Of a stretch of DNA of 64,000 nucleotides, positions 8,671 to 17,472 are shown in pieces. Source of the DNA: CAWATZ01 sp963784995 (GTDB lineage Bacteria > Planctomycetota > Planctomycetia > Gemmatales > Gemmataceae); assembly GCA_963784995.1 (NCBI GenBank), contig CAWATZ010000003.1, positions 1,674,001-1,738,000 of the forward strand. The letters are read 5' to 3'. Made by a program: the position numbers and the translations under genes. Under the pieces are notes generated by a model. The model ran no database searches. It had not been told where the DNA came from and worked only from the letters and a program-made list of their open reading frames with translations. The first letter of the stretch is position 1; the number at the start of each line of letters is the position of its first letter.

Positions 8671-8710
8671 GGGCGGTCGGAAACAGGCCTTTTCTCTGTT
8701 CCGGCCGCCC
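8671..8710 (-). terminator. Stem-loop 3' of the HtrA-like gene
   Basis: GGGCGGtCGGAAACAG and CTGTTcCGgCCGCCC pair across a CCTTTT loop, 38 bp beyond the stop codon of the minus-strand protease gene. There is no T-run after the stem, so it is a candidate 3'-end hairpin rather than a proven terminator. Confidence 0.4.
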
Positions 8711-8748
8711 AGCGGGGTGTGATCTGCTTTGCTGGATCGGCGGCTCTG

Positions 8749-9786
8749 TTACCGCCGGGAAGCCGTCTGGCTCTGGGACCTGGCTGTCTCGCCGGATGCA
8801 GCCACGATCCCCGAGCCGCGGTTCAACGTCACGGCGACGGCGGCCGGCTGCCCGTTACGCAGCACCACGACTGCGACCTTGTCGCCGGGTTTGTAATCCC
8901 AGAAGGCCCGCTCGACGTCAAAGCGATTGGCGACCGGGCGGTCGCCCAGCTTGAGCAGCACGTCGCCGCTCTTCAGGCCCGCTTCCCCGGCCGGGCTGTT
9001 GTCGGCCACCTGCTCGACCAGCACCTTCTGCCGGTTTTCGCCGCGGACCTGCACCACCTCGTTGCACGTCAAACCGTGTTCCACCTTCGACATCTTCAGA
9101 GCGCTCAGGTGTTTGGACAGGACGCGCTTGACCGTGTCGGAGTTGATCGCGAAACCGATGGCCTGGGCCCCTTCCCGCAGGGCCACGTTGATGCCGATCA
9201 GCTCGCCGTTGACGTTGATCAGCGGGCCGCCCGAGTTGCCGGGGTTGATGCAGGCGCTGTGCTGGATCAGCCGGGTCAGCCGAACGTCGCCCGGCATCAC
9301 GATTTCCCGGTCCAGCGCGCTGATGATCCCCGTGGAGATGGTGTTGGTGAAGCCGTAGGGATGGCCGATGGCGATGACCGTTTCGCCCTCCATCAGGTCG
9401 CTGCCCGGGCCGAGGGTCAGCGGCTTGTATTTCTTGCCGGCCGGCAGCTTGAGGATGGCCAGGTCGTTGTTGACGTCCTCGATCAGCAGCTGGGCGTTGA
9501 CCTCGCTCTTGTCCGGCAGGGCGACCTGGATCTTGAGGGCGTTGGCGATCACGTGGCGATTGGTGATGGCGTAACCGCGCTCGTCGATGATGACGCCGGT
9601 GCCGATGCCTTCCTTCTTGCCCCAGGCGCCCTGGCGCTCGACCTTGATCGAGAGGATGCTCGGTTTGACCTTGCGAATGGCCAGGACCAGGGCCGTTTCG
9701 CGGTCGTACTCGGCCGAGGCCCTTGGAACGTCAAGGAACAGGGAAGGGAGGCACAACGCCAGTGCGCAGGGAACGAGAGACTTCAT
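8749..9786 (-). CDS. HtrA/DegP-like secreted serine protease with one PDZ domain
   Basis: A 345-residue protein: signal peptide (residues 1-25, ends RASA), trypsin-like protease domain and one C-terminal PDZ domain (about 245-320, with SPAGEAGLKSGDVLL). The catalytic triad is visible as His78 (TNRHVI), Asp108 (NNDLAIL) and Ser185 (GNSGGPL). Most HtrA proteins have an Asp two residues before the conserved Ala-Ile of the DAAINPGNSGG segment; here the stretch reads QHSACINPGNSGG. Expected role: envelope protein quality control. AAGGAA precedes the start. It has one PDZ domain, so it is closer to DegS/short HtrA forms than to DegP. Confidence 0.9.
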   Translation of the reverse strand: MKSLVPCALALCLPSLFLDVPRASAEYDRETALVLAIRKVKPSILSIKVERQGAWGKKEGIGTGVIIDERGYAITNRHVIANALKIQVALPDKSEVNAQLLIEDVNNDLAILKLPAGKKYKPLTLGPGSDLMEGETVIAIGHPYGFTNTISTGIISALDREIVMPGDVRLTRLIQHSACINPGNSGGPLINVNGELIGINVALREGAQAIGFAINSDTVKRVLSKHLSALKMSKVEHGLTCNEVVQVRGENRQKVLVEQVADNSPAGEAGLKSGDVLLKLGDRPVANRFDVERAFWDYKPGDKVAVVVLRNGQPAAVAVTLNRGSGIVAASGETARSQSQTASRR

Positions 9787-10009
9787 CGTGGTTCCTTTCG
9801 GCAGCCTGGCGATCTCCTCTCTGACCCACGTCCGGGATCAAGGGAGACCCATGGCTTTCCGCCCCCGCCTCGCGACGGGTTTAGCTTTGTCGAGTCACCA
9901 AGGAATTGGGCGAAGGGGCTGCCTTTGCAATGCAACTGTAGCATGCAATTGAGCGAGGAAGCACCCGGTTCTCCCTGGCATGACCATTTTTTGTCGGGGC
10001 TGAATTGAC

Positions 10010-11107
10010 CTACCTGAGGAACTCCCGCACCGTCGTCACCCGATGCTCGCGTGCCCCGGCGGCCACGGCCTCGCACAGGGCGATCGTTTCCAGGTTGTCC
10101 CGGCCGCTGATCTCGGGTTCGGTTCCCTCTTCCAGGGCGCAAAGCAGCTGGGCCATGGTGCCGACAAAGGCATCGGGAAACCAGACCTCCGGCCAGCGCG
10201 GCTGCTGCCAGCCGTGCGACTCGCCCCGCCGGGTGGTGAAATCGAGGGTGCTGGGAGTGCGGGCCGGGTAGCTGGGCCAGCCGATCGTTCCCCGGGCCAG
10301 GCCCTCGGTGCCCTCGACCCGCCAGCGGATGCCGATGTCGGCGGCACAACCCTCCCGGCACGGGCCCGTCCAGACGTCGTCCCAGGACGCGGCCCGGCAG
10401 CCGCTGTCGTATTCCAGCACGTACAGGTTGAGGCCGTCCTGATGGGCGAAGAGCGTGCGTGGGTCGGGTCGGGTGCTGGCCAGCACTCGGTCCGGCGTCC
10501 CCAGCCAGTAGCGGAAGGTATCCAGATGGTGGATGCTCATGATGAACGTGGACAGCGACGACAAGCCCTCACTCCAGGGCATCCAGTGGGGGATGGCGCG
10601 CATGTCGATGGTGGCCAGGACCACTTCGCCGAGCCAGCCGCAATCGAGCAGGTCCTTGAGGGCTCGCACCGACTGGTCGTACCGCATGTTCTGATTGACC
10701 GCCAGGGTGATCCCGGCAGCGGCGCAGGCCTCGACGATCGCGCGGGCCTCGCGGACGCTCAGGGCCAGGGGCTTCTGAGCCAGGATGCCCTTGACGTGGC
10801 TGCCGTGTTTGGCCGCCTTGTGGATCAGGGCCGGCTGCACGTCCGGCGGCACGGCAATGTCCAGCACCTCCACTTCCGGATCGTCCAGCAAGGCGTCGAT
10901 GGTGGGATAGCAGCGTGGGATGCCGTGCTGCTGGGCGACGGCCTGGGCCCGGGCCGGGTCGCGCGAGGCGATGGCGATCGGGTTGAAGCCCGCCTGGCGA
11001 TAGGCCACCAGATGGCACTCGCGCATGATGAACCCGGCCCCGAGACAGCCGATGCGGAAGTCCCGACGACGCGGCAAACGAGGGAGGTAGTTGAGGGAGA
11101 GGTTCAT
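10010..11107 (-). CDS. Gfo/Idh/MocA-family oxidoreductase (cytoplasmic)
   Basis: A 365-residue protein starting MNLSLNYLPRLPRRRDFRIG. The N-terminal Rossmann motif GCLGAGFIM, the A-x-KPLA motif (LAQKPLALSV, equivalent to EKPLA) and the substrate-domain IHHLDTFRYWLG are typical of NAD(P)-dependent Gfo/Idh/MocA dehydrogenases. No Tat or Sec signal, unlike the relative at 4675-5907. The start was placed at 11107: the frame stays open to 11176, but that extension is encoded by the palindromic repeat at 11130-11211 and is not protein-like. The substrate, probably a sugar or cyclitol derivative, is unknown. Confidence 0.88.
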   Translation of the reverse strand: MNLSLNYLPRLPRRRDFRIGCLGAGFIMRECHLVAYRQAGFNPIAIASRDPARAQAVAQQHGIPRCYPTIDALLDDPEVEVLDIAVPPDVQPALIHKAAKHGSHVKGILAQKPLALSVREARAIVEACAAAGITLAVNQNMRYDQSVRALKDLLDCGWLGEVVLATIDMRAIPHWMPWSEGLSSLSTFIMSIHHLDTFRYWLGTPDRVLASTRPDPRTLFAHQDGLNLYVLEYDSGCRAASWDDVWTGPCREGCAADIGIRWRVEGTEGLARGTIGWPSYPARTPSTLDFTTRRGESHGWQQPRWPEVWFPDAFVGTMAQLLCALEEGTEPEISGRDNLETIALCEAVAAGAREHRVTTVREFLR

Positions 11108-11129
11108 GGGTTGGCGCTCAACAGAATCG

Positions 11130-11211
11130 GAGCCGCGCACGCAGCGCAGCGGAGTAAGCGGTCTGGGAGCCCGCAAGGGCCGCTTACTCCGCTGCGCTGC
11201 GTGCGCGGCTC
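11130..11211. repeat. Palindromic repeat family A, copy 1
   Basis: GAGCCGCGCACGCAGCGCAG...CGGAGTAAGCGG faces its reverse complement across an 18-bp loop (TCTGGGAGCCCGCAAGGG). Further copies lie at 12351-12436 (same orientation, same loop) and 28143-28229 (inverted, diverged loop). It sits in the short gap between ispH and the oxidoreductase gene, 10 bp from the ispH stop. Confidence 0.9.
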
Positions 11212-11221
11212 GGACAATCTT

Positions 11222-12158
11222 TCACGCTGGCGCCAGCACGCGCAGCTCGCGGGGCAGCGGGAAGCTGGTGTGTTCCTCGCGGACGGTCCGGCTCTCGACG
11301 ATGGCGTGGAACTTCTCTTTGAGGTACTCGACGCACTTCTCGACCACTTCTTCCGGAGCGCTGGCGCCGGCGGTGATCAGCACCGTCTCCTGGCCGTGGA
11401 ACCAGTCGGCACCGATCTCGGCGGCGGTGTCGATCAGGTAAGCCCTCTTGCCGCGCAGCCGGGCCGACTCGGCCAGCCGCTGACTGTTGGAACTGTTCTG
11501 GCTGCCCAGGACGATCACGGCGTCGGCCTCGGGCACCAGCTCGCGCACGGCCTCTTGCCGGTTCTGGGTCGCATAGCAAATGTCGTCGCGTGAGGGCCCC
11601 ACGATTCGCGGGAAACGCTTCTTGAGGGCGTCAGTAATCACCCTGGCATCGTCCAGGCTCAAGGTGGTCTGCGTCAGGTAGGCCACCCGGGCGTCGGCGG
11701 GCAGATCGAGCCGGGCCACGTCCTCGACCGACTGCACCAGGCGGATGTGGGCCGGTGCTTCGCCGACGGTGCCGATGACCTCGTCGTGGCCGGCGTGACC
11801 GATCAGCAGGATGGTGTAGCCTTCGCCGGCAAAGCGGATCGCTTCCAGATGGACCTTGGTGACCAGCGGGCAGGTGGCGTCAATGGCCCGCAAGTCGCCG
11901 CTGCTCGGCCGACTCGCGGATGCCCGGAGCGACCCCGTGGGCGCTGTAGAGGACCGTGGCCCCTTCGGGGATCTCCTCAATGGAATCGACAAAGACCACG
12001 CCGCGCTTGCGGAAGCGCTCGACCACCGGGCGATTGTGAACAATCTCGTGATAGACGTACAGGGGCGTGCCAAACATCTCCAGGGCCCGCTCCAGACTCT
12101 CGATGGCCATGTTGACGCCGGCACAGAAGCCGCGCGGGTTGGCCAGAATGATCTTCAC
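11222..12158 (-). CDS. ispH: 4-hydroxy-3-methylbut-2-enyl diphosphate reductase (frameshifted as read)
   Basis: Last enzyme of the MEP isoprenoid pathway, a [4Fe-4S] protein making IPP and DMAPP from HMBPP. Conserved pieces are all present: NPRGFCAGV (Cys12), YHEIVHN, SAHGVAP, DATCPLVTKVH, CYATQNRQ, GSQNSSNSQRL and ASAPEEVVEKC. They lie in two frames: about the first 86 residues read from 12158 and the rest in another frame to 11222. Aligned to the usual spacing, one extra base near 11903 (plus-strand CTGCTC) explains the break exactly. GTG at 12158 is the start, with GAGGAGG upstream. IspH is normally essential in MEP-pathway bacteria, so a sequence error, or a second intact copy elsewhere, is more likely than true loss. 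The gene is flanked by two direct copies of palindrome family A. Confidence 0.9.
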
Positions 12159-12350
12159 CGTGCCTTCCTCCTCGAAACGGTTGTGGGGCGTCGTGCCCGG
12201 CAGTCTCTCCCCTGTCCCGGAAGAGAACCGCAGTGGTGCCGGCACTGCAACCGGCCGGGGCTGCCGCAGCGCCTTCCTTCATGGTAGCGACCATCCCGCC
12301 GGGGAGCCATGCCCGGACCCTTCCTCGCAGCCCCAGACGGCTCCGGCCCG

Positions 12351-12436
12351 CCGAGCCGCGCACGCAGCGCAGCGGAGTAAGCGGTCTGGGAGCCCGCAAG
12401 GGCCGCTTACTCCGCTGCGCTGCGTGCGCGGCTCGG
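12351..12436. repeat. Palindromic repeat family A, copy 2
   Basis: CCGAGCCGCGCACGCAGCGC... and its reverse complement ending GCGCGGCTCGG form an 86-bp palindrome whose loop is identical to copy 1 and in the same orientation. It lies between ispH (upstream side) and the 3' end of the gene at 12475-12825. Confidence 0.9.
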
Positions 12437-12474
12437 ACAGCCTTGCCAAAATCGGGAGGGCCGTTCCTGGCCTC

Positions 12475-12825
12475 TCAGTCGTACTTGACCCCGTCCTTGC
12501 TCGGGGTCACGTACTTCTTGCCCTCCTTCTCGCTGACCACGCCGGTGACGCTCCCCTTGGCCGGCCCACTGCAGATTTTCCTGTGGTACTTCTCGGCCTT
12601 GCCCTTGTCGAGGAAGTAATACGTCACGGTCTTGCCGCCGGCCTTGACCTGGATGGCGTTGCCGCAATCGGCCGTCTCGCCCAGTTCGCACTTGGTGCAG
12701 ACGATGCTGCCCTTGAGGGTTTCCTCCTTGGGCTTCTTGTCTTCCTTCTTCTCCTGTGCTTGCACAGCCAGGGCCAGGCCCACGACAGCGAACAGGCTCA
12801 GGACCAGTCGCAAACTCCGTTTCAT
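12475..12825 (-). CDS. Small secreted cysteine-containing protein (DUF6370-like)
   Basis: A 116-residue protein with signal peptide MKRSLRLVLSLFAVVGLALAVQAQ, a Lys/Glu-rich linker and then a compact domain with TLKGSIVCTKCELGETADC, YYFLDKGKAEKYH, a fourth/fifth cysteine region (RKICSGPAKG) and SVTGVVSEKEGKK. The CxxC...C...C pattern suggests metal binding or disulfides outside the cytoplasm. It resembles small planctomycete proteins I recall as DUF6370; that assignment is from memory and unverified. The start at 12825 has GAGAGGG upstream; the longer frame to 12969 is not protein-like. Confidence 0.7.
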   Translation of the reverse strand: MKRSLRLVLSLFAVVGLALAVQAQEKKEDKKPKEETLKGSIVCTKCELGETADCGNAIQVKAGGKTVTYYFLDKGKAEKYHRKICSGPAKGSVTGVVSEKEGKKYVTPSKDGVKYD

Positions 12826-13040
12826 GCGCGTACCCTCTCTTGTGCCAGAAGCGCACCAGGCCCGCCCACGCGAACAGGCCGCCGACACGCCAGCGCAGAC
12901 TATACCCTGGCGCTGGGTTCGAGGCAACGGAATAGTGCAAAAGGAAATCCGGCCAGCACTCCGCACCAAAGTCCGCGATTGACGTCCCCGAGTCCGGTGT
13001 CGTAAACTACGGTTGATCTTTCAGGAAGGGAGCTGACACA

Positions 13041-13555
13041 ATGAGCGAACGCCAGGGAGACGATTCGAGCGGCACTTACGACTTGGCGACCGCCCGGGGA
13101 CGGGATTGGCCCAGCGTCCGGCAATTCAACGTCTTCGTTGCCAATCGGCTGGGCGGGCTGGCGGACGTGGTGCGCCGTTTTGAAACCAGCGACAACCGCA
13201 TTGTGTCGCTCACCGTGGTCGATTCGGCCGACTGCGCCATCATCCGGCTGGTCCTCAAGGATCCCGAGCGGGCCCTGGAGGTCTTCGAGCAGGCCAAGCT
13301 GCCGGTCACCGAGAGCGACCTGCTGGTGGTCGAGATGCCCGAGGGCCCGCAGCCCCTGCTGCACATTTGCAAGGCCCTGCTCTCGGCCGAGATCAACATC
13401 CATTACGCCTATCCGCTGCTGTTCGGCCCCCACGGAGCGCCTCGCTGGCGCTGCACGTTGAGGACCACGAGATGGCGGCCTCGGTCCTGTCCTCCAAGGG
13501 CTTCACCCTCTTGACCGAGGGCGACATCGAATCGGACAGTTCCGGCGGCGAGTGA
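13041..13555 (+). CDS. ACT-domain protein (frameshifted as read)
   Basis: Starts MSERQGDDSSGTYDLATARG after GAAGGGAG. The N-terminal part reads PSVRQFNVFVANRLGGLADVV and continues through two ACT-like halves to INIHYAYPLLFGPHG; the end, ASLALHVEDHEMAASVLSSK then GFTLLTEGDIESDSSGGE, lies in a different frame. A single missing base around 13433-13439 reconciles them and gives a protein of about 171 residues. Stand-alone tandem ACT proteins bind amino acids or similar ligands and usually regulate; no catalytic domain is present. As read, the product would end at 13514 with a nonsense tail. Confidence 0.8.
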
Positions 13556-13566
13556 TCACGCCGACC

Positions 13567-13633
13567 GACACAAGCCCGAAGCGCCAGCGCCGGGACGAAT
13601 TTGGTCCCGGCGCTGGCGCTTCGGGCTTGTGTC
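13567..13633. repeat. Palindrome between convergent ACT and kinase genes
   Basis: GACACAAGCCCGAAGCGCCA... and its reverse complement ending TTCGGGCTTGTGTC form a near-perfect hairpin of about 30-bp arms around GACGAATTTGGTC. It begins 12 bp after the plus-strand stop and reaches the stop codon of the minus-strand kinase, a position suited to bidirectional termination. Confidence 0.75.
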
Positions 13634-14474
13634 ACGCCGACCGCGCCCAGCGGAACGCCGCGATCTCCAGATCGACCAGCCGATGCACCACGCTCCCAAT
13701 CGGGGGCCGTTGGCTCGGCTGGCGCTGGAGCAGGCTATCCACCAGCTCGGCCAGTTCCTCCGGCAGATCGGGGCGGACCTGCCGGCAGTCGGCCGGCGGG
13801 TCGCAGCGGTGGCGGCGGAAGGTCTGCGTCAGGGAACCGGGCGGGTAAGGCAACTGGCCGGTCAGCATTTCAAACAGGGTGATCCCCAGGCTGAACAGGT
13901 CGCTGCTCAGGTCCTCCTCGGGATGCTCGTCGCACAGTTCCGGCGGCATGTAGTTGGGGGTGCCCAGCACGTAGCCCTTGCGCAAGAAGCACTCATTCTC
14001 ACCCGGCCGGCGGGCGAAGCCCAGGTCGATCAGGACCACCGAGCCGTCAATCAGGCGGAGGTTGTCCGGCTTGACGTCGCCGTGCATCAGGCCGACCCGG
14101 TGCAAGGCGGCGATGGCCTCGGCGCACTGCCGGGCGATCCAGATGGCGTCGGCCGGGTCGAGGCAGTACTCGCGCCGCATCCGGCAGCGCAACGACTCTC
14201 CCGACAGCAGTTCCATCACAAAGTAATACGGTGGGCAGACGACGTGGGAGACGAGGACGCCGACCAGGTTGGGGTGCCGCACTTCCATCCCGGCCTGGGC
14301 CTCGCGCTGCAGCAGCTTGACGGCCACGGCCAGGTCTTCCCAGTCGGAGCGCAGGGTCTTGAGGGCCCGCAGCTGGCTCGTTTCCTGCTCCCGCGCCGAG
14401 TAGACAACGGTCATCGGCCCGCCGCCCAGGCTGGCGAGCAACTGATACCCAGGGATGGAAGGAATCGCATCCAT
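13632..14474 (-). CDS. Eukaryote-like Ser/Thr protein kinase, soluble
   Basis: A 280-residue single-domain Hanks-type kinase. Visible elements: glycine loop LGGGPMTVVYSA, ATP-binding Lys39 (RALKTL), catalytic loop HGDVKPDN with Asp133 (HGD replaces HRD), metal-binding Asp150 in DLG (for DFG), activation-segment end GTPNYMPPEL and DLFSLGITLFEMLTGQLPYP. There is no transmembrane segment or sensor domain, so it probably acts in the cytoplasm. ATG 14474 is preferred because MDAIPSIPGYQLL matches the usual kinase lead-in; a TTG at 14507 is possible. Neither start has a strong ribosome binding site. Confidence 0.9.
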   Translation of the reverse strand: MDAIPSIPGYQLLASLGGGPMTVVYSAREQETSQLRALKTLRSDWEDLAVAVKLLQREAQAGMEVRHPNLVGVLVSHVVCPPYYFVMELLSGESLRCRMRREYCLDPADAIWIARQCAEAIAALHRVGLMHGDVKPDNLRLIDGSVVLIDLGFARRPGENECFLRKGYVLGTPNYMPPELCDEHPEEDLSSDLFSLGITLFEMLTGQLPYPPGSLTQTFRRHRCDPPADCRQVRPDLPEELAELVDSLLQRQPSQRPPIGSVVHRLVDLEIAAFRWARSA

Positions 14475-14579
14475 GCGTGCCGCCAATAGGCATTGAGCGA
14501 CAAACAATCAAGAGAGGTCGCTCTGCTTGTATCGGCTGCGTGGAGAGCAGCGGTTCAAGGGAAAACGCCTGGTCAATTC

Positions 14580-14708
14580 CCGTGGGTGCGCTGCGCGACC
14601 CACGGCTGGGATACATAACCCCTTCGGGGTAAAGAGAGGGGCTACCGTTGTCTTTTTACCCCGAAGGGGTTGCATAACTCAGCCGTGGGTCGCGCAGCGC
14701 ACCCACGG
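14580..14708. repeat. Large imperfect palindrome (129 bp)
   Basis: CCGTGGGTGCGCTGCGCGAC...CCACGGCTG and ATAACCCCTTCGGGGTAAA on the left are mirrored by TTTACCCCGAAGGGGTT and CAGCCGTGGGTCGCGCAGCG...CACCCACGG on the right. It separates the kinase (start 14474) from the hydrolase stop (14754) and contains two nested hairpins of its own. Confidence 0.75.
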
Positions 14709-14756
14709 AAACAACGTACACCCACGGAAACAACGTACACCCACGGAAACAACCTA
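14700..14756. repeat. Three tandem 19-bp units ending on a stop codon
   Basis: CACCCACGGAAACAACGTA occurs at 14700-14718 and 14719-14737, and as CACCCACGGAAACAACCTA at 14738-14756. The last three bases of unit 3 (CTA) are the TAG stop of the minus-strand hydrolase, and unit 1 grows out of the right arm of the palindrome at 14580-14708. There are no spacers, so this is not a CRISPR. Confidence 0.9.
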
Positions 14757-16773
14757 ACCCAACCAGCTTGCCACTTCTGCCGGGTTTGCCTTCTCGATCA
14801 CCTTCAGCTTCTCGGCCGCTTGCCGCACCTGGTAGGCGTGCCGGGTGAACTCGTATGCCTTCTCCAGTTCCTTCGCGTTCAGCGGCTGCCCGGCGACCAC
14901 TCCACCCGCCAGGAGCAACCGTCGCGGCGCCGCCAGGGCGGCCAGCTGGGGCACGTCCCCGGCACGCAGCAGACCTGGGGCCAGCAATCCCATCCAGAAA
15001 CCGTTGGGGTACGACTCCGGCACCAGCAGCGACGCCGGCGCGTCCAGGGCCGCCACGGCGGCCAGCGGTTGCTCCAGCAAGCCGCCGGCACACAGGGCCA
15101 CCAGGCCCGCCTGGCCAATCCCGACCACAGCCAGACGATCCCGACGGTAACCAGGATACCGTTCCGCCCACGAGAAAAGACAGAGCAAATCCACCAGCCA
15201 CTGACCCAGCAGCGGCCGGCCAATCCAGACGGCGTGTTCGGCGCTGTTGTGATCGGCTGCACCCGCGATGGCGTCTCCCTCGCGACGGGTCGCGCCGGTG
15301 CCGCGCAGGTCGGGTGCAATCACCACCCAGCCGGCCTCGACGAGCGCCCCGGCCAGGGGATGCTTCAGGGCCTCGGTCTTGCCGTCCAGGTGCAGCACCA
15401 CGCAGGCGGGGAGCTTGCCCCTGGCCTGGTTCCGGAAGCGGATCAGGGCGGGCAGGGTCAGCCCCGGTTCGGGATGCACGGTCAGGTCCACCGTGCGCAG
15501 TCCCTTCTCCTCCTTACTTGCGCCGAGTTCGACCTTCGGGTTCACTTCCCTGGGCATTTCGCCCAAAGCCTGCCGGAGGGCCGACTTTTGCTGCTCCGCC
15601 ACGGCTTCCCAGGCTTCCTTGTGATCGGGCAGCTTCCGGAATGGCAGAAGCAGCCGCTCGGCCTCGCGCCGGGCAAAGGTGGCGGGGAAGAGGAACGTTT
15701 CCGGCCGCTTGCTGTCGCCGAAACAGGCCAGGTCCTCGGCCTTCTCCAGGTCGTGTTTCGGCTCGGGGATCGGCTGGCCGTCCCCTTCCTTCTTGAGCCA
15801 GCGTGTCATCCAGCCGTACGTGGCCTCGCGCATCGGCTGATTGTAGGCGTGCGGCGACTCGAAGACCTTGTGGGCGATCCGCTCCTCCTGCCCGAACAGC
15901 TGATAGATAGCTTTGGTCCGTTCCAGGCTCTTCTTCGCCTCGCCAACGCTGAACTGAAAGGCGTCCCGGCTGGCACTGATGACCAGCAGCGCACGCGGAG
16001 CGGTCAGGCCCAGCACGTCGCCCTCCTCGGTGAAGCGCAGCGCCCCCGGGACCACCTCGCAGACACAGCAGGCGGCCCGCAGGTACGCCTGGTAATTGCC
16101 CACGGAGCAGACCGGCACCACCGCCTGGAAGCGCTCGTCGAGAGCGCCGGCGTACATCGTCTGGTTGCCGCCGCCGGAGGCCCCAGTGATGCCGAGCTTT
16201 GAGCCATCGACCTCGGCCCGGCCGAGCAGGTAATCGACGGCCCGGCGATTGTCGTAGAGCTGCAAGCCAAGCAAGGTCTGGCCGACCGGCCAGAGGGTGC
16301 TGCCCATCAAAGCGCCGTGGTAGGTGCCGGGTGCCGGCCGGGGATGGCGTTCGCCGGCGGCGAAGGCATCGACGGCCAGGACAAAGAAGCCGAGCTTGAC
16401 CAGACCCAGACAGCGGGCCTGGACCACCGGATCGCGTCGGGCCCCGGCCCAGTGGCCATGCACCACCAGCACCGCCGCGGCCTTGCCGGTGAGCGGCTCG
16501 GGAACGTAGGCGCTGGCCGTCACCCAGACGTCCGGCCAGGACTGGAAGATCAGCTTTCTCGATCCGGTAGCCTTCGCGCTTCAGGGTGCCGAGGATTTTC
16601 GGCTCCAGGGGAGCGGGCTTCTCGGGAAAGGAACCGATGGCGGTCAGCAGTTGCTGGCGGAGTTTCTGGCGGCGCTGCATCCATTCGGGCCGGGTGGTGG
16701 GGGCCCTGTCGTCGGCACGGAGTTTCCGTGCCTGCTCCCGGAGGAAGTCGTTGAGCTGGGTGGCGTCGGACAT
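14754..16773 (-). CDS. Alpha/beta-hydrolase, acetyl-esterase/prolyl-oligopeptidase-like (frameshifted)
   Basis: About 673 residues when one extra base is removed from the plus-strand TTT at 16555-16557. The N-terminal piece (MSDATQLNDFLREQARKLR... to GYRIEK) and the main frame (IFQSWPDVWVTASAYVPEP onward) then join smoothly. A first alpha/beta-hydrolase domain carries VVHGHWAG, nucleophile elbow GASGGGNQT and a His in ESPHAYNQ; the C-terminal third is a second, hydrolase-like domain (VVIAPDLRGTG, VVGIGQAGLVAL) whose elbow lacks the serine. Start at 16773 has AAGGAG upstream. No signal peptide was seen. Likely role: deacylation of carbohydrate-derived esters; not provable here. It lies 31 bp after coaD and is probably co-transcribed. 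Confidence 0.82.
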
Positions 16774-16804
16774 GAGAGGAGTTGCTCCTTGTCGGCGGGT
16801 TTGG

Positions 16805-17311
16805 TCAGGTTTTGCGGCGATCCTGGGCCCGGGCGACCAGGGCGTCCTTGACCACGGGAGGGAGGAACTTGCTCAGGTCGCCGCCTCCGATGGCGATCTG
16901 CCGCAGCAGCGAGCTGCGGACGTAGGCGTAATGCTCCTGGGCCATCAGGAAGACGGTTTCGATCTCGGGATCGAGGTTGAGGTTCATCAGCGACATGGTG
17001 AATTCGTTCTCCATGTCGCTGGTGGTGCGCAGGCCGCGGAGCATCACGCTGGCGCCCAGCTGCCGGACAAAGTGGACGGCCAGGCCCTGGAACGCGCGGA
17101 CGCTGACGTTGTCGAACGGCTCGATGACCTGTTTCACCAGCTCAACCCGTTCATCCTGGCTGAAGAACGGGGCCTTGTCCGGGTTGATGCCGACGGCGAC
17201 GACCAGGTGCTTGAAGACCCGGCTGCCGCGGGTGATGACGTCGAGATGACCGAAGTGGATGGGGTCAAAGGTGCCGGTGTAGACGGCGACCTGATTGCTG
17301 AGGGGGCTCAT
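16805..17311 (-). CDS. coaD: Phosphopantetheine adenylyltransferase
   Basis: Penultimate step of coenzyme A biosynthesis: 4'-phosphopantetheine plus ATP to dephospho-CoA. A 168-residue cytoplasmic protein of standard family length. The nucleotidyltransferase signature TGTFDPIHFGH (residues 12-22, T/HxGH motif) is near the N-terminus; further family blocks are RGLRTTSDMENE, and HYAYVRSSLLRQIAIGGGDL with the ISSS-like loop varied. ATG 17311 (MSPLSNQVAVYTG) was chosen because the open frame above it to 17416 has no similarity. Confidence 0.95.
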   Translation of the reverse strand: MSPLSNQVAVYTGTFDPIHFGHLDVITRGSRVFKHLVVAVGINPDKAPFFSQDERVELVKQVIEPFDNVSVRAFQGLAVHFVRQLGASVMLRGLRTTSDMENEFTMSLMNLNLDPEIETVFLMAQEHYAYVRSSLLRQIAIGGGDLSKFLPPVVKDALVARAQDRRKT

Positions 17312-17423
17312 GGCCAGGGTACTCCGCAGGGTGGTCCGGCAGGCAGACGCGCCACGGTCCGGGTTCGCTGAGATTGTAAGGGATCGGACCAGCGACGGCG
17401 AAGCAAAAGCGGACAAAACTCCC

Positions 17424-17446
17424 CCCTCTCCTCTTGGAGGAGAGGG
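17424..17446. repeat. Short hairpin CCCTCTCCTC/GAGGAGAGGG
   Basis: Perfect 10-bp arms with a 3-bp loop in the gap between the methyltransferase stop and coaD start. The same pyrimidine/purine palindrome style recurs at 22111-22139 and 27769-27800. Confidence 0.5.
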
Positions 17447-17472
17447 ACGAAAGAGGTCAAGCCATCCCCACC

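Noticed and set aside
8611..10008. 465-codon plus-strand frame across the HtrA-like protease
   Set aside because: The minus strand carries the full His/Asp/Ser triad, signal peptide and PDZ domain; the plus frame has no features of its own.
11880..11930. Programmed ribosomal frameshift in ispH
   Set aside because: No slippery heptamer is present at the break (GCC GAG CAGC), and similar one-base breaks occur in many unrelated genes in the window.
14700..14756. CRISPR-like tandem repeat
   Set aside because: Units are 19 bp, directly adjacent, without spacers, and no cas genes are nearby.
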